Shown here: in pieces, positions 27,299-35,954 of the stretch
Numbering within the stretch: the first letter of the stretch is position 1
Layout of the letters: each line of letters begins with the position of its first letter
From: Variovorax sp. WS11
GTDB taxonomy: Bacteria > Pseudomonadota > Gammaproteobacteria > Burkholderiales > Burkholderiaceae_C
NCBI RefSeq assembly: GCF_010499245.1
Contig: NZ_JAAGOW010000002.1
Coordinates: 868,001 to 932,000 of the forward strand
DNA: 64,000 bases
Direction: 5' to 3'
The notes under the pieces: model-generated
Seen by the model: only the letters and a program-made list of their open reading frames with translations
What the model was told of the DNA's origin: nothing
Databases searched by the model: none
Made by a program: the position numbers and the translations under genes

Positions 27299-28105
27299 TC
27301 ATCGAAGCCGCAGGGTCGCGAGGAATTCATCCACCGCGTCGGCGCTTGCGCAGGGCGCGCTCAGGTGCGGGCAGTGGCCGACGTTCTCCACGACGCGAAG
27401 CATGGCGTTCGGAAGATGTCGATGCATGTACTCGCCGACGGCGACAGGCGCAATGAGATCGTCGCTGGACTGAACGATCAGGGTCGGCGCGGTGAGCTTG
27501 GGCAGATCGGCCCGGTTGTCCGACATGAAGGTGACGCGCGCGAATTGCTTGGCGATGTCGGGGTCGGTGCGGCAGAAGCTGTTCGTGAGCTCGACACCCA
27601 GCTCCGGCTGCTCGGGCGCCCCCATGATGGCGGGCGCCATGCTGCTGGCCCAGCCCAGGTAGTTCGATTCCAGCGTGTCCAGCAGCGAGTCGATGTCTTC
27701 TTTGGTGAAGCCGCCGACGTAGTCTGCGTCGTTGATGTAGCACGGCGACGGCCCCATCATCACGTGGCCTGCAAAACGCTCCGGGGCGCGGATGCCGGCC
27801 AGCAGGCCGATCATGGCGCTCACGGAGTGCCCGACGAAGATGACCGGCCCATCGGCGAACTCGTTGACCAGCTCCAGCAGGTCGTCTGCGTAGCCGGACA
27901 GATGGTCGTACTTGACGCGGTTGTAGGCCGCGATCTCCGACTGTCCGGCGCCGACCAGGTCGAAGGTGACGGTGCGAAAGCGCGAGGCATACTGCGGCGC
28001 CAGGAAGCGCCACATGTTCTGGTCGCACCCGAATCCGTGCGAGAAGACCATCGTGGCAGGCCCGTTGCCAAGAACCTTGACGTTGTTCCGCTTCTTGAGC
28101 GACAT
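27299..28105 (-). CDS. RsbQ-like alpha/beta hydrolase
   Basis: 268 aa. Strong family landmarks of RsbQ/KAI2/D14-type hydrolases: FSHGFGCDQNMWRFLAPQY, the nucleophile elbow VGHSVSAMIG (Ser94), MMGPSPCYIND, an acid at about Asp216 (SSDDLIAP), and the catalytic His244 in GHCPHLS. In Bacillus, RsbQ acts with the PAS phosphatase RsbP in energy-stress signalling; plant homologues are hormone receptors. Here the gene is directly coupled to a PAS histidine kinase, paralleling RsbQ-RsbP with a different output domain. The small ligand is unknown. Confidence 0.88.
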   Translation of the reverse strand: MSLKKRNNVKVLGNGPATMVFSHGFGCDQNMWRFLAPQYASRFRTVTFDLVGAGQSEIAAYNRVKYDHLSGYADDLLELVNEFADGPVIFVGHSVSAMIGLLAGIRAPERFAGHVMMGPSPCYINDADYVGGFTKEDIDSLLDTLESNYLGWASSMAPAIMGAPEQPELGVELTNSFCRTDPDIAKQFARVTFMSDNRADLPKLTAPTLIVQSSDDLIAPVAVGEYMHRHLPNAMLRVVENVGHCPHLSAPCASADAVDEFLATLRLR

Positions 28106-28170
28106 GCCCTGTCCTTTGCTGGAGTGCCGGTTCGCCCCTTGGCCTTGGAGCAGTCAGCGGCAAAAGTCCA

Positions 28171-28863
28171 TTATTCCCCAAGCCAAACGCGGCGCGTCGC
28201 CTTGCTTTCCGCCTTGTCGACAAGCCTTATCAGCAGGGTTCCGGGAACGAGAAAACCGAGGGTGACCAAGCTGCCCTGAAGCAGATGCGCCCAGGGTTCG
28301 TTCAGCCCCGCGACCTGCTTCATGGGCGAAAGCCAGGGTGACAGGCCGAGGAACAGGACGACGAGCACGATCGAAGGCCAGAACAGGCTGACCCCACGAC
28401 GAGCGCTCGCGGCCCATGCGTATGCGAGCAAGGCCGCGGCGAACACACCTTCCAGAACCCACGATGCAGTGCCCAGCTTGCCCCACAGCCCATAGCCCCA
28501 ATGGGTCTCGGCGTGTGGATACAGAGCCAAGTCGTCGTTGTGCACGGCCCAGTCCGCGACGAAGTGCGACAGGGACGCGACGAAGGCCAGGGCCGCAACC
28601 CGCCTGTCTCGCAGGAACAGCGCACCCCAGATCGCCGACCAGAACAACGCGGCCAGCAACGAGTGGTCCCAGTCGATGAAGGTGTTGTCGAAGAAGAGGT
28701 ACGGGCCGGCGAGCAGGTTCGCCGTGACGCGATCCCAGCCCAGAACGATGAAGAGGCCATCGAGAATGTCCAGGAAGCCCGCGCCGAACACGATGGGCAC
28801 GGCGGGCACCGCCGGATAACGCGCCTTCAAGGCCAGGCCGATGGCGAAATGACCGATGTACAT
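28171..28863 (-). CDS. Predicted polytopic membrane protein, possible metal-dependent hydrolase-like
   Basis: 230 aa with about five transmembrane helices. The opening MYIGHFAIGLALKARYP with an early His, an Asp/His pair in IDWDHSLLA and another in SHFVADWAVHN recall DUF457/YdjM-type inner-membrane proteins annotated as metal-dependent hydrolases. Those membrane-embedded His/Asp residues could bind metal. No close assignment and no operon partner. Ends 65 bases upstream of the RsbQ-like gene on the same strand. Confidence 0.7.
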   Translation of the reverse strand: MYIGHFAIGLALKARYPAVPAVPIVFGAGFLDILDGLFIVLGWDRVTANLLAGPYLFFDNTFIDWDHSLLAALFWSAIWGALFLRDRRVAALAFVASLSHFVADWAVHNDDLALYPHAETHWGYGLWGKLGTASWVLEGVFAAALLAYAWAASARRGVSLFWPSIVLVVLFLGLSPWLSPMKQVAGLNEPWAHLLQGSLVTLGFLVPGTLLIRLVDKAESKATRRVWLGE

Positions 28864-28906
28864 GCGGGGATGTTAGAGCCATCGACCACGAGAGCCGGGC
28901 CCCTCC

Positions 28907-30373
28907 TCACTTGCGCCAGAACGAAGGCGTCAGCAGTGCGATGAAGCTCAGCATCTCGAGCCGGCCCAGCACCATCGCGAAGGTGCAGACCCACACCTGG
29001 AAATTCGTCAGGCCGGCGAAGTTGCCGGCCGGCCCCACGCTGCCGAGGCCCGGGCCGGTGCAGTTCACGCTCGCCAGCACGGCGCTGAAAGCCGTGACGG
29101 GGTCGAGGTCGGTCAGCACCAGCAGCATGCTCAGCGAGATCGTGGTCACGCCGTAGACCAGCATGAAGGCCAGCACCGAGAAGATCACGCGGTGGTCGAC
29201 CACCATGCTGCCGAGCGTCACCGGCTGGACCGCGCGCGGATGCACGAGACTCGTCATCTCGCGGCGCGCCTGCTTCACGAGGATGAGCACCCGCACCATC
29301 TTGATGCCGCAGCCGGCAGAGCCTGCGCTGGTCGCCACGCTCGAGAGCAGCAGCATGAAGAGCGGCGCGAACACGGGCCAGTGAAGGTAGTCGACGGTCG
29401 CAAACCCGGTCGTGCTGCCGACCGAGATGGTGTGGAACACGCCGTAGCGCAGCGCGTCCACCGGCCCGTAGACGCCTTTCACCCACAGCACCACCGCCAC
29501 CAGCAGACCGCCGCCGATCAGCGCGCCGAGCGTGGCGCGCATCTCCGGGTCGCGCCAGAAGCCGCGCCAGTGGCCTTTTCGCATCGCGACGAAGTACAGC
29601 GCGAAGTTGCAGCTGGCCGCGAGCATGAAGAGCACCGCCACCCCTTCGAGCAGCGGCGACGCGAAGTGCGCAAAGCTCGCGTCGTGCGGCGAGAGCCCGC
29701 CCAGGCTCACGGTGGTGAACATGTGCATGAGCGCGTCGATGGCCGTCATGCCGAAGGCCCAGTATGCGAGGAAGCAGATCGCCGAGAAGGTCGCGTAGAT
29801 GCCCCAGAGCCCCTTGGCGGTTTCCTTCACGCGCGGCGTGAGCTTGCTGTCCTTGATCGGGCCGGCCACCTCGGCCTTGAAGAGCTGGCTGCCGCCCACG
29901 CCCAAGAGCGGCAGGATGGCCACCGCCAGCACCAGGATGCCCATGCCGCCGAGCCATTGCAGGAAGGTGCGCCACACGTTGATCGACACCGGCAACTCGT
30001 CCAGCTTGACGAGCACCGTCGCGCCCGTGGTCGTGAGGCCCGACACCGCCTCGAAGTAGGCATGCGTGAAGTTGATCGGCCGCCCGATGTCGTCGAGCGC
30101 CCACATCAGCGGCAGCGTGGCAAAGAGCGGCAGCAGCACCCAGGTGAAGGAGACCAGGAAGATGCCGTGGCGCGGTTGCAGCTCGCGCTTGTAGCGGCTC
30201 AGGCCGCCCCACAGCGCGCCGCCGCAGACGAAGGAGATCGCCGCCGAGAAGGCCCACACATGGCGCAGGCCGTCGGCGTGCGTCCACGAGATGACCCACG
30301 GCACGAACATGCCGAGCGAGAAGAAGGTCAGGAGCGCACCGAGCACGCGCAGGACCGGAAGGAAGTCGCTCAT
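28907..30373 (-). CDS. trkH: Trk/Ktr-type potassium uptake protein, membrane subunit
   Basis: 488 aa inner-membrane potassium channel subunit. The four repeated selectivity-loop segments are visible: SGLTTTGATVL, SLGGLSPHDASF, SVGSTTGFATVDY and NCTGPGLGSVGP, each with a central glycine, between paired helices as in TrkH/KtrB. It lies 18 bases downstream of trkA in the same direction. The pair forms the nucleotide-gated Trk system for K+ uptake, important for osmotic adaptation and pH control. Confidence 0.92.
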   Translation of the reverse strand: MSDFLPVLRVLGALLTFFSLGMFVPWVISWTHADGLRHVWAFSAAISFVCGGALWGGLSRYKRELQPRHGIFLVSFTWVLLPLFATLPLMWALDDIGRPINFTHAYFEAVSGLTTTGATVLVKLDELPVSINVWRTFLQWLGGMGILVLAVAILPLLGVGGSQLFKAEVAGPIKDSKLTPRVKETAKGLWGIYATFSAICFLAYWAFGMTAIDALMHMFTTVSLGGLSPHDASFAHFASPLLEGVAVLFMLAASCNFALYFVAMRKGHWRGFWRDPEMRATLGALIGGGLLVAVVLWVKGVYGPVDALRYGVFHTISVGSTTGFATVDYLHWPVFAPLFMLLLSSVATSAGSAGCGIKMVRVLILVKQARREMTSLVHPRAVQPVTLGSMVVDHRVIFSVLAFMLVYGVTTISLSMLLVLTDLDPVTAFSAVLASVNCTGPGLGSVGPAGNFAGLTNFQVWVCTFAMVLGRLEMLSFIALLTPSFWRK

Positions 30374-30391
30374 TGAAGGCGCGCCGTGGCG

Positions 30392-31861
30392 TCAGAAGAA
30401 GGTGGCGCTCACGCGGAACAGCTTCTCCACGTCGCGCAGCTGGCGCTTGCGCGGCACGAAGATCACGACGTGGTCGTTGCTCTCGATCACGGTGTCGCCG
30501 CGCGCGATGATCACTTGTGCCGGCGTGGGCAGCGGCGCCTCGCCGGCCGGGACCGCGCCCTCCCCGATCTCCGGCAAGCCGCGCATGACCAGGCCGAACT
30601 GCGCGCCCTTGGGCAGCTGGATGTCCGAGATCCTGCGCCCGACCACGCGCGAGGTCTTGCGGTCGCCGCGCGCCACGATCTCCAGGGCCTCGGCCACGCC
30701 GCGGCGCAGGCTGTGCACCGCCTGCACGTCGCCCCGGCGCACATAGGCCAGCAGTTCGCCCAGCATGGTCTGCGCGGGCGACAGCGCAATGTCGATCTGC
30801 GTGCCGTGCATCAGGTCGGCATAGCTGCGGCGGTTGATCAGCGCCAGCACGCGCTGCGCGCCCAGGCGCTTGGCCAGCAGGCTGGCCATGATGTTGTCCT
30901 CGTCGTCGCTGGTGAGCGAGAGGAACAGGTCGATGTTCTCGATGCCCTCGTCTTCCAGCAGGTCTTCGTCGGTGCCGTCGCCGTGCAGCACCAGCACGCC
31001 GGTCGGCAGCTCGGAGGCGAGCAGCACGCAGCGTGCGTGGTCGCGCTCCAGCAGCTTGATCTGGTAGTTGCGGCCGGTCTCGACCAGTTGCCTCGCAAGC
31101 CGCAGGCCCACGCGGCCGCCGCCCGCGATCATGATGCGCTCGACGGCGCGATGATCGGCCTGGTCGTAGCGGTGCAGCGCCGACAGGACCGATTGCAGGT
31201 GCTCGCGCGCCGACAGCACGAACACCTCGTCGCCGGGCTCGATGAGCGTCTGGCCTTCGCAGAGGATGAAGCGGTCGGGCTCGTTCTCGAGCCGGCGGTA
31301 GATCGCGACGATGCGCATGTCCGCACCGGGCACGCATTCGCGCAGCTCGGCGATGGTGTGGCGCACCAAGGGCGCGCCCGCCACCGCGCGCACCGACACC
31401 AGGCAGGCCAGCCCGTTGGCGAACTCGCGCACCTGCAGCGCCTCGGGGTACTCGACCAGCTTGCCGATGTAGCGCGTCAGCGATTCCTCGGGGCAGATCA
31501 CGCGGTCGACGGCAAAGCCTTCCTTGCCGAGGAGTGGGCTGTCGTCCTTGAACGCATTGGAACGCACGCGCGCGATGCGCGTCGGAATGCCGAACACCTG
31601 GTGGGCGACCTTGCAGCAGACCAGGTTGGTCTCGTCCTGCGCGGCGCAGGCGATCAGCATGTCGGCATCGCGCGCGCCGGCTTCGGTCAGCACGTCGGGC
31701 TCGATGCCGCTGCCCACCACGCCGCGCAGTTCGAAGCGTTCCTCGAGTTGGCGCAGGCGCACCGCGTCGGTGTCGATGACGGTGATGTCGTTGCGCTCCG
31801 ACACGAGCGTGCCGGCCACGCTCTCGCCGATCCGGCCAGCGCCGAGGATGATGATTTTCAA
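30392..31861 (-). CDS. trkA: Trk potassium transport NAD-binding regulatory subunit
   Basis: 489 aa cytoplasmic RCK protein with two Rossmann domains: GAGRIGESVAG at residue 7 and GGGRVGLRLARQL near 245, each followed by a TrkA_C domain (the first near ADMRIVAIYRRL, the second at the C-terminus). This tandem arrangement is that of full-length TrkA. It binds NAD(H)/ATP and gates TrkH, whose gene follows it directly. Confidence 0.95.
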   Translation of the reverse strand: MKIIILGAGRIGESVAGTLVSERNDITVIDTDAVRLRQLEERFELRGVVGSGIEPDVLTEAGARDADMLIACAAQDETNLVCCKVAHQVFGIPTRIARVRSNAFKDDSPLLGKEGFAVDRVICPEESLTRYIGKLVEYPEALQVREFANGLACLVSVRAVAGAPLVRHTIAELRECVPGADMRIVAIYRRLENEPDRFILCEGQTLIEPGDEVFVLSAREHLQSVLSALHRYDQADHRAVERIMIAGGGRVGLRLARQLVETGRNYQIKLLERDHARCVLLASELPTGVLVLHGDGTDEDLLEDEGIENIDLFLSLTSDDEDNIMASLLAKRLGAQRVLALINRRSYADLMHGTQIDIALSPAQTMLGELLAYVRRGDVQAVHSLRRGVAEALEIVARGDRKTSRVVGRRISDIQLPKGAQFGLVMRGLPEIGEGAVPAGEAPLPTPAQVIIARGDTVIESNDHVVIFVPRKRQLRDVEKLFRVSATFF

Positions 31862-31953
31862 TGGATGTCCCCCCGGGACGGTTTATACGCCCGAAGGGAA
31901 CCGCGTGATAGTCGCCCTGGCAGATCGCTGGGCCGGGCGGCGTGGGAGAACCG

Positions 31954-32913
31954 TCAGTTCGCAGCAGCGCTGGGCAACATACGCCCTTCGAAGAACGCCG
32001 AAAGGTTATCCAGCACTCTCCGGCCCATGGCTTCCCGCGTCTGCACCGTCGAACTCGCGATGTGCGGTGCGAGCACCACGTTGTCGAGCGCGAGGAGTTC
32101 GGCCGGCACGTGCGGCTCGTCTTCGAAGACGTCGAGGGCGGCGCCGGCAATCTGCCTTCGCTTCAATGCATCGAGCAGCGCCGCCTCGTCGACGACCGTT
32201 CCCCTGGCCACGTTCACCAGAAAGCCCTTGGCGCCCAGTGCATCGAGCACCGCCGCATCCACGAGGTGGCGGGTGGCCGCACCGCCCGCCGTGATGATCA
32301 CGAGGAAGTCCGCCCAGCGCGCCAGGTCGAGCAACCGGGGTTCATGGGCCCAAGCTACACCTTCCACGGCCCGCCGTGCGTGGTAGCGAAGCTCCATGTC
32401 GAATCCCCCCGCGCGCCGGGCGATCGTCCGGCCGATGCGGCCGAGCCCGACGAGCCCGAGCTTCGCGCCGCTCACCTGCCGGCCCAGGGGAAAGGGCGAG
32501 TGGCCGCCGGCCTGCCAGCGGTGCGCGCGCACGTAGCGGTCCGCCTCCGGCAGCCGCCGCGCCACCGACAGGAGCAGTCCCATGGCCATGTCGGCGACAC
32601 AGTCGTTGAGGACATCGGGGGTGTAGCCGACGGGGATTCCGCGCTGCGCGGCGGCGGCGAGGTCCAGCCGGTCGAGCCCGACGCCGAAGCTCGAGATGAC
32701 GCGCAGATGGGGCAGCGCGCCGATCAAGGCGGCGTCGGCACCGCAGGCGGCCGACGTCACCACCCCTGCGATCTCCGTGCCGCGCTCCGCGAGAAAGGCG
32801 TTGCGCTCCGGCCCGGGTCCGGGCAGGCGACGCACGACGTAGGTGTCGGCGAGTGCGCGCTCCAGCGAAGGCAGCAGCGCAATGGTCTGGAGGAGGACGG
32901 GGCGGTCGGTCAT
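31954..32913 (-). CDS. D-2-hydroxyacid dehydrogenase (glyoxylate/hydroxypyruvate reductase type)
   Basis: 319 aa. NAD(P)-binding GLVGLGRIGRTIARRA near residue 155; catalytic Arg in VNVARGTVVDE, Glu in DVFEDEPHVP and His in LAPHIASST give the full catalytic trio. The family reduces 2-keto acids to D-hydroxy acids. It is directly downstream of two TctC-type proteins on the same strand (5 bases after the nearer one), suggesting a hydroxyacid or keto-acid taken up or sensed through them. ATG 32913 was chosen; longer frames upstream are an overlapping shadow. Confidence 0.92.
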   Translation of the reverse strand: MTDRPVLLQTIALLPSLERALADTYVVRRLPGPGPERNAFLAERGTEIAGVVTSAACGADAALIGALPHLRVISSFGVGLDRLDLAAAAQRGIPVGYTPDVLNDCVADMAMGLLLSVARRLPEADRYVRAHRWQAGGHSPFPLGRQVSGAKLGLVGLGRIGRTIARRAGGFDMELRYHARRAVEGVAWAHEPRLLDLARWADFLVIITAGGAATRHLVDAAVLDALGAKGFLVNVARGTVVDEAALLDALKRRQIAGAALDVFEDEPHVPAELLALDNVVLAPHIASSTVQTREAMGRRVLDNLSAFFEGRMLPSAAAN

Positions 32914-32918
32914 CTTCT

Positions 32919-33878
32919 TCAATCGATCTTGACGTTGCGCACGCGAATGATCTCTGCGTAGCGCTTGCGGTCGTTGTCTATCAGGCGCGCGAACTGATCG
33001 GGCGTGGTCGCGGCCGGGACAGCGCCGAGTTGGACCAGCTTGTCCCGCACTTCGTCCTGGGCGACCGCTTCGCGCAGGTCGGCGGAGATCTTCACGACCA
33101 CCTCGCGCGGCGTCTGCGCCGGCGCCAACAGCCCGATCCACGAGATGCTGTTGAATCCCGGCACCACCGATTCCGCGAGCGTGGGCACGGCAGGGAGCGC
33201 ACTCACGCGCTTGTCGCTGGTGACGGCCAGCGCACGCAGCTTGCCTGCGTTGATGTGCCCGCTGGCTTCCAGCACGGTCATGAAGGACAGCTGGACGTGC
33301 CCGGCCAGCAGGTCGGCGATTGCGGGCCCGCCGCCACGGTAGGGCACGTGGAGGATGAAGCTGCCCGTCGCGTCCTTGAACATTTCCGCCGCGAGGTGCG
33401 GTGCGCCGCCGGCGCCGGAGCTGCTGTAGCTGAGCTTGCCGGGCTGCGCCTTCGCCAGCGCGACGAACTCCTTCGGCGACTTCGCCGCCACGCTTGGATG
33501 GACCATCATCGCGAGCGGCAATTCCGCCACAAGGCCGATCGGCGCAAACGCCGTGTCGGGGTTGTAGGGCAGTTTCGGATAGAGCACGGGGTTGATCGCC
33601 TGGGTCCCGATGTTTCCCATGAGGATCGTGTAGCCATCGGGCCGCGCCTTGGCCACGAACTCGGCGCCAATCTGGCCCGCCGCGCCGCCCTTGTTCTCCA
33701 CCACGACGGGCTGGCCCCACTTCTTCGAAAGCTGCTGCGCGACGATGCGCGCGCCGGTATCGGTGCCCCCGCCCGGGGGGAAGGGAACCACCATCGTGAC
33801 GGCACGCGCCGGCCAGGCCTGCGCGAAAGCACCGGCCGCCGAGAGGGAGACCAGCAGCGCAATCAAAGACTTCTTCAA
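32919..33878 (-). CDS. Bug/TctC-type periplasmic binding protein (copy A)
   Basis: 319 aa. A TTG start at 33878 with GAGGGG seven bases upstream gives the signal peptide KKSLIALLVSLSAAGAFAQ, then the family core WPARAVTMVVPFPPGGGTD and QPVVVENKGGAAG. Carboxylate binding is the general role. Its tandem position behind a second TctC gene indicates a local duplication or two ligands handled by one pathway. No TctA/B partners in the window. Confidence 0.9.
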   Translation of the reverse strand: MKKSLIALLVSLSAAGAFAQAWPARAVTMVVPFPPGGGTDTGARIVAQQLSKKWGQPVVVENKGGAAGQIGAEFVAKARPDGYTILMGNIGTQAINPVLYPKLPYNPDTAFAPIGLVAELPLAMMVHPSVAAKSPKEFVALAKAQPGKLSYSSSGAGGAPHLAAEMFKDATGSFILHVPYRGGGPAIADLLAGHVQLSFMTVLEASGHINAGKLRALAVTSDKRVSALPAVPTLAESVVPGFNSISWIGLLAPAQTPREVVVKISADLREAVAQDEVRDKLVQLGAVPAATTPDQFARLIDNDRKRYAEIIRVRNVKID

Positions 33879-33888
33879 GGCGGTCCCC

Positions 33889-34860
33889 TCACTGCGTGGC
33901 CGTGGCGCCGGAGGCCTTGACCACCTGGCCCCACTTCTGCACTTCCGACTGGATGAAGCGTGCAAAGTCATCGGCGCTTCCGCTCCCCGGCTCGGCCCCC
34001 GAAGCCTGCAGCCGCTCACGCACGTCCGGCATCTTCAGGATGCGGCTCACCTCCGCATTGACCTTGGCCACGATCTCCTTCGGCGTGCCGGCCGGCGCAA
34101 TCAGCCCGCCCCAGGTGCTCGTCTCGTAGCCGCTCACGCCGGACTCGGCGATCGTCGGGATCTCCGGCAACGCAGCGGAGCGCTTCGCCGTGGTGACGCC
34201 CAGGGGACGGACCTTGCCGGCCTTGATTTGCGGACCGATCGCGACCACGGTATCGAACATCGCCTGCACCTCGCCCGAGATGAGGTCGGTGTGCGCCGCG
34301 GTGCTGCCCTTGTACGGGATGTGCGTCATCGTCGTGCCGGTCAGTGACTTGAAGAGCTCTGCCGAGAGGTGCGGCGCGCCGCCGTTGCCCGAGGATGCAT
34401 AGCTCACCTTGTCGGGGTTCGCCTTCAGGTAGCTCGTGAAGTCGCGCACGCTCTTCGCGGGCACGTTGTTGTTCACGACCAGCACGAGCGGCACCACGTG
34501 CGTCAGCGCGATGGGCGTGAAGTCTTTCTGCGTGTCGTACGGCAGCTTGCCGTAGAGCGTCGCGTTGATCGCGTGGCTGCTCGCCACCAGCGCGAAGGTG
34601 TAGCCGTCCGCAGGCGCCTTCGCGACCACGTCCGTGCCGGCGATGCCCGCGGCGCCGGGCTTGTTGTCGACGACCACGGGCTGGCCCCAGGCCTGCGCGA
34701 GCTTGTCGCCGATGACGCGGGCAGCGAGATCGATCGCGCCGCCCGGCGTCGCGGGCACCACGATGCGGATCGGCTTGGCGGGAAATGATTGGGCAGCGGC
34801 CGGCGCGGCGATGGTCGCTGCAGCGGCTGCGGCAACGAGGCCCAGTACGAGTTGACGCAT
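33889..34860 (-). CDS. Bug/TctC-type periplasmic binding protein (copy B)
   Basis: 323 aa. Signal peptide MRQLVLGLVAAAAAATIAAP...AQ, then FPAKPIRIVVPATPGGAIDLAAR and QPVVVDNKPGAAGIAG, all standard for Bug proteins. The start at 34860 (ATG) was chosen for the signal peptide. First gene of a three-gene operon (TctC, TctC, hydroxyacid dehydrogenase) divergent from a LysR regulator, the usual layout for a LysR-controlled carboxylate pathway. Confidence 0.92.
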   Translation of the reverse strand: MRQLVLGLVAAAAAATIAAPAAAQSFPAKPIRIVVPATPGGAIDLAARVIGDKLAQAWGQPVVVDNKPGAAGIAGTDVVAKAPADGYTFALVASSHAINATLYGKLPYDTQKDFTPIALTHVVPLVLVVNNNVPAKSVRDFTSYLKANPDKVSYASSGNGGAPHLSAELFKSLTGTTMTHIPYKGSTAAHTDLISGEVQAMFDTVVAIGPQIKAGKVRPLGVTTAKRSAALPEIPTIAESGVSGYETSTWGGLIAPAGTPKEIVAKVNAEVSRILKMPDVRERLQASGAEPGSGSADDFARFIQSEVQKWGQVVKASGATATQ

Positions 34861-34955
34861 GCAATGTCTCCTGATCGGTATGAGCAGGAGTCTAGGAAGC
34901 GGATCGATAAAAGTCCAAGCCAGATCGTGGATCGATCGATGCACAATCTGGATCG
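34861..34955. promoter_or_regulatory. LysR divergent promoter with repeated GGATCGAT elements
   Basis: 95-base intergenic region between tctC copy B and the LysR gene. It holds three copies of GGATCGAT (34901, 34929 and 34950, the last overlapping the LysR start codon) and a five-base inverted repeat CAGAT (34921-34925) ... ATCTG (34946-34950) of the kind used by LysR regulators. Both promoters should lie here. Confidence 0.65.
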
Positions 34956-35864
34956 ATGCTCGACCTCTTCCAACTGCGCTGTTTCGTCGCCGTCGCCAAG
35001 GAATTGCATTTCGGCCGCGCGGCCGCGCGCCTTCACATGACGCAGCCGCCGCTGTCGCGCCAGATCCAGCTGCTCGAACATGCCGTGGGCGCCCAGTTGC
35101 TGGAACGGACGAGCCGGAGAGTGCGGCTCACCGCCGCCGGCGCCGTCCTGTTCGAGGAAGCAGAGGCGATTCTGCGCCGCGCCGAACTTGCGGCCGACAT
35201 GGCGCGGCGCACCGCCCGCGGCGAGGCCGGCAGGGTGGTGGTCGGCTACACGGGCGTCTGCGGCTATGCGCTCATCCCGGAACTCCTGGCGGCTGCGGGC
35301 AAGGCATTGCCCACCATCCGCATCCTGCTGAAGGAAATGGTCTCGTCGGACCAGCTTCGCGCACTCGAGTCGGAGACCATCGACCTCGGATTCGTGCGGC
35401 CGACGCAGCCGGCGGTGGGCATTCGCTATCACCGCATTTCGAAGGAGCCCTTGGTGCTCGCGCTGCCTGCCCAACACCCGTTGGCCGGCAAGTCACGCGT
35501 CCGCCGCGAGGACCTGGCCGGCGTGCCGATGATCATGTACTCGGAAAAGGAGGGTAAATACTTCCACGACAAGATCGCCGGCCTGTTTCCCCCGACCGAT
35601 CGCTCTCCGGAATACGTGCACCACATCGGGCAAACCCATACGATCGTTTCACTGGTGCGCTCGGGCATCGGCATCGCCATCGTCCCTGCGTCGGCGAAGT
35701 ACCTCGGCTTCGAGAACGTGGTGCTCCGGCCGCTCTGGCGCAAGGACGTCAGCGCCGAGATCTACCTGGCCTGGCGCGAGGACTCGCGCAACCCGGCGCT
35801 GCACGCGCTGCGCGAGTTCGTCATCAGTCATCGTACGAAGGGGCCGGCAGCCCCGCTGCCCTGA
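34956..35864 (+). CDS. LysR-family transcriptional regulator
   Basis: 302 aa. Classic N-terminal HTH (FQLRCFVAVAKELHFGRAAARLHMTQPPLSRQI with recognition helix QPPLSRQIQLLE) and a C-terminal type-2 periplasmic-like effector domain (GRVVVGYTGVCGYALIPELLA). It is divergent from the tctC-tctC-dehydrogenase operon and is the natural candidate for its regulation. Effector unknown. Confidence 0.93.
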   Translation: MLDLFQLRCFVAVAKELHFGRAAARLHMTQPPLSRQIQLLEHAVGAQLLERTSRRVRLTAAGAVLFEEAEAILRRAELAADMARRTARGEAGRVVVGYTGVCGYALIPELLAAAGKALPTIRILLKEMVSSDQLRALESETIDLGFVRPTQPAVGIRYHRISKEPLVLALPAQHPLAGKSRVRREDLAGVPMIMYSEKEGKYFHDKIAGLFPPTDRSPEYVHHIGQTHTIVSLVRSGIGIAIVPASAKYLGFENVVLRPLWRKDVSAEIYLAWREDSRNPALHALREFVISHRTKGPAAPLP

Positions 35865-35954
35865 GCCACCCGTGCACCTTCGTGGTTCCACTACACGAGC
35901 ACCCCGCGCTTTTGGAGTAGCCTCTCCGCTCGTCAGAACCAAGGAGACTTTTTC

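Noticed and set aside
28827..32150. Frame of about 1100 codons on the minus strand across the trkH-trkA region
   Set aside because: Out-of-frame reading of the real trkH and trkA genes, with Arg/Pro/Ala-rich sequence and no motifs.
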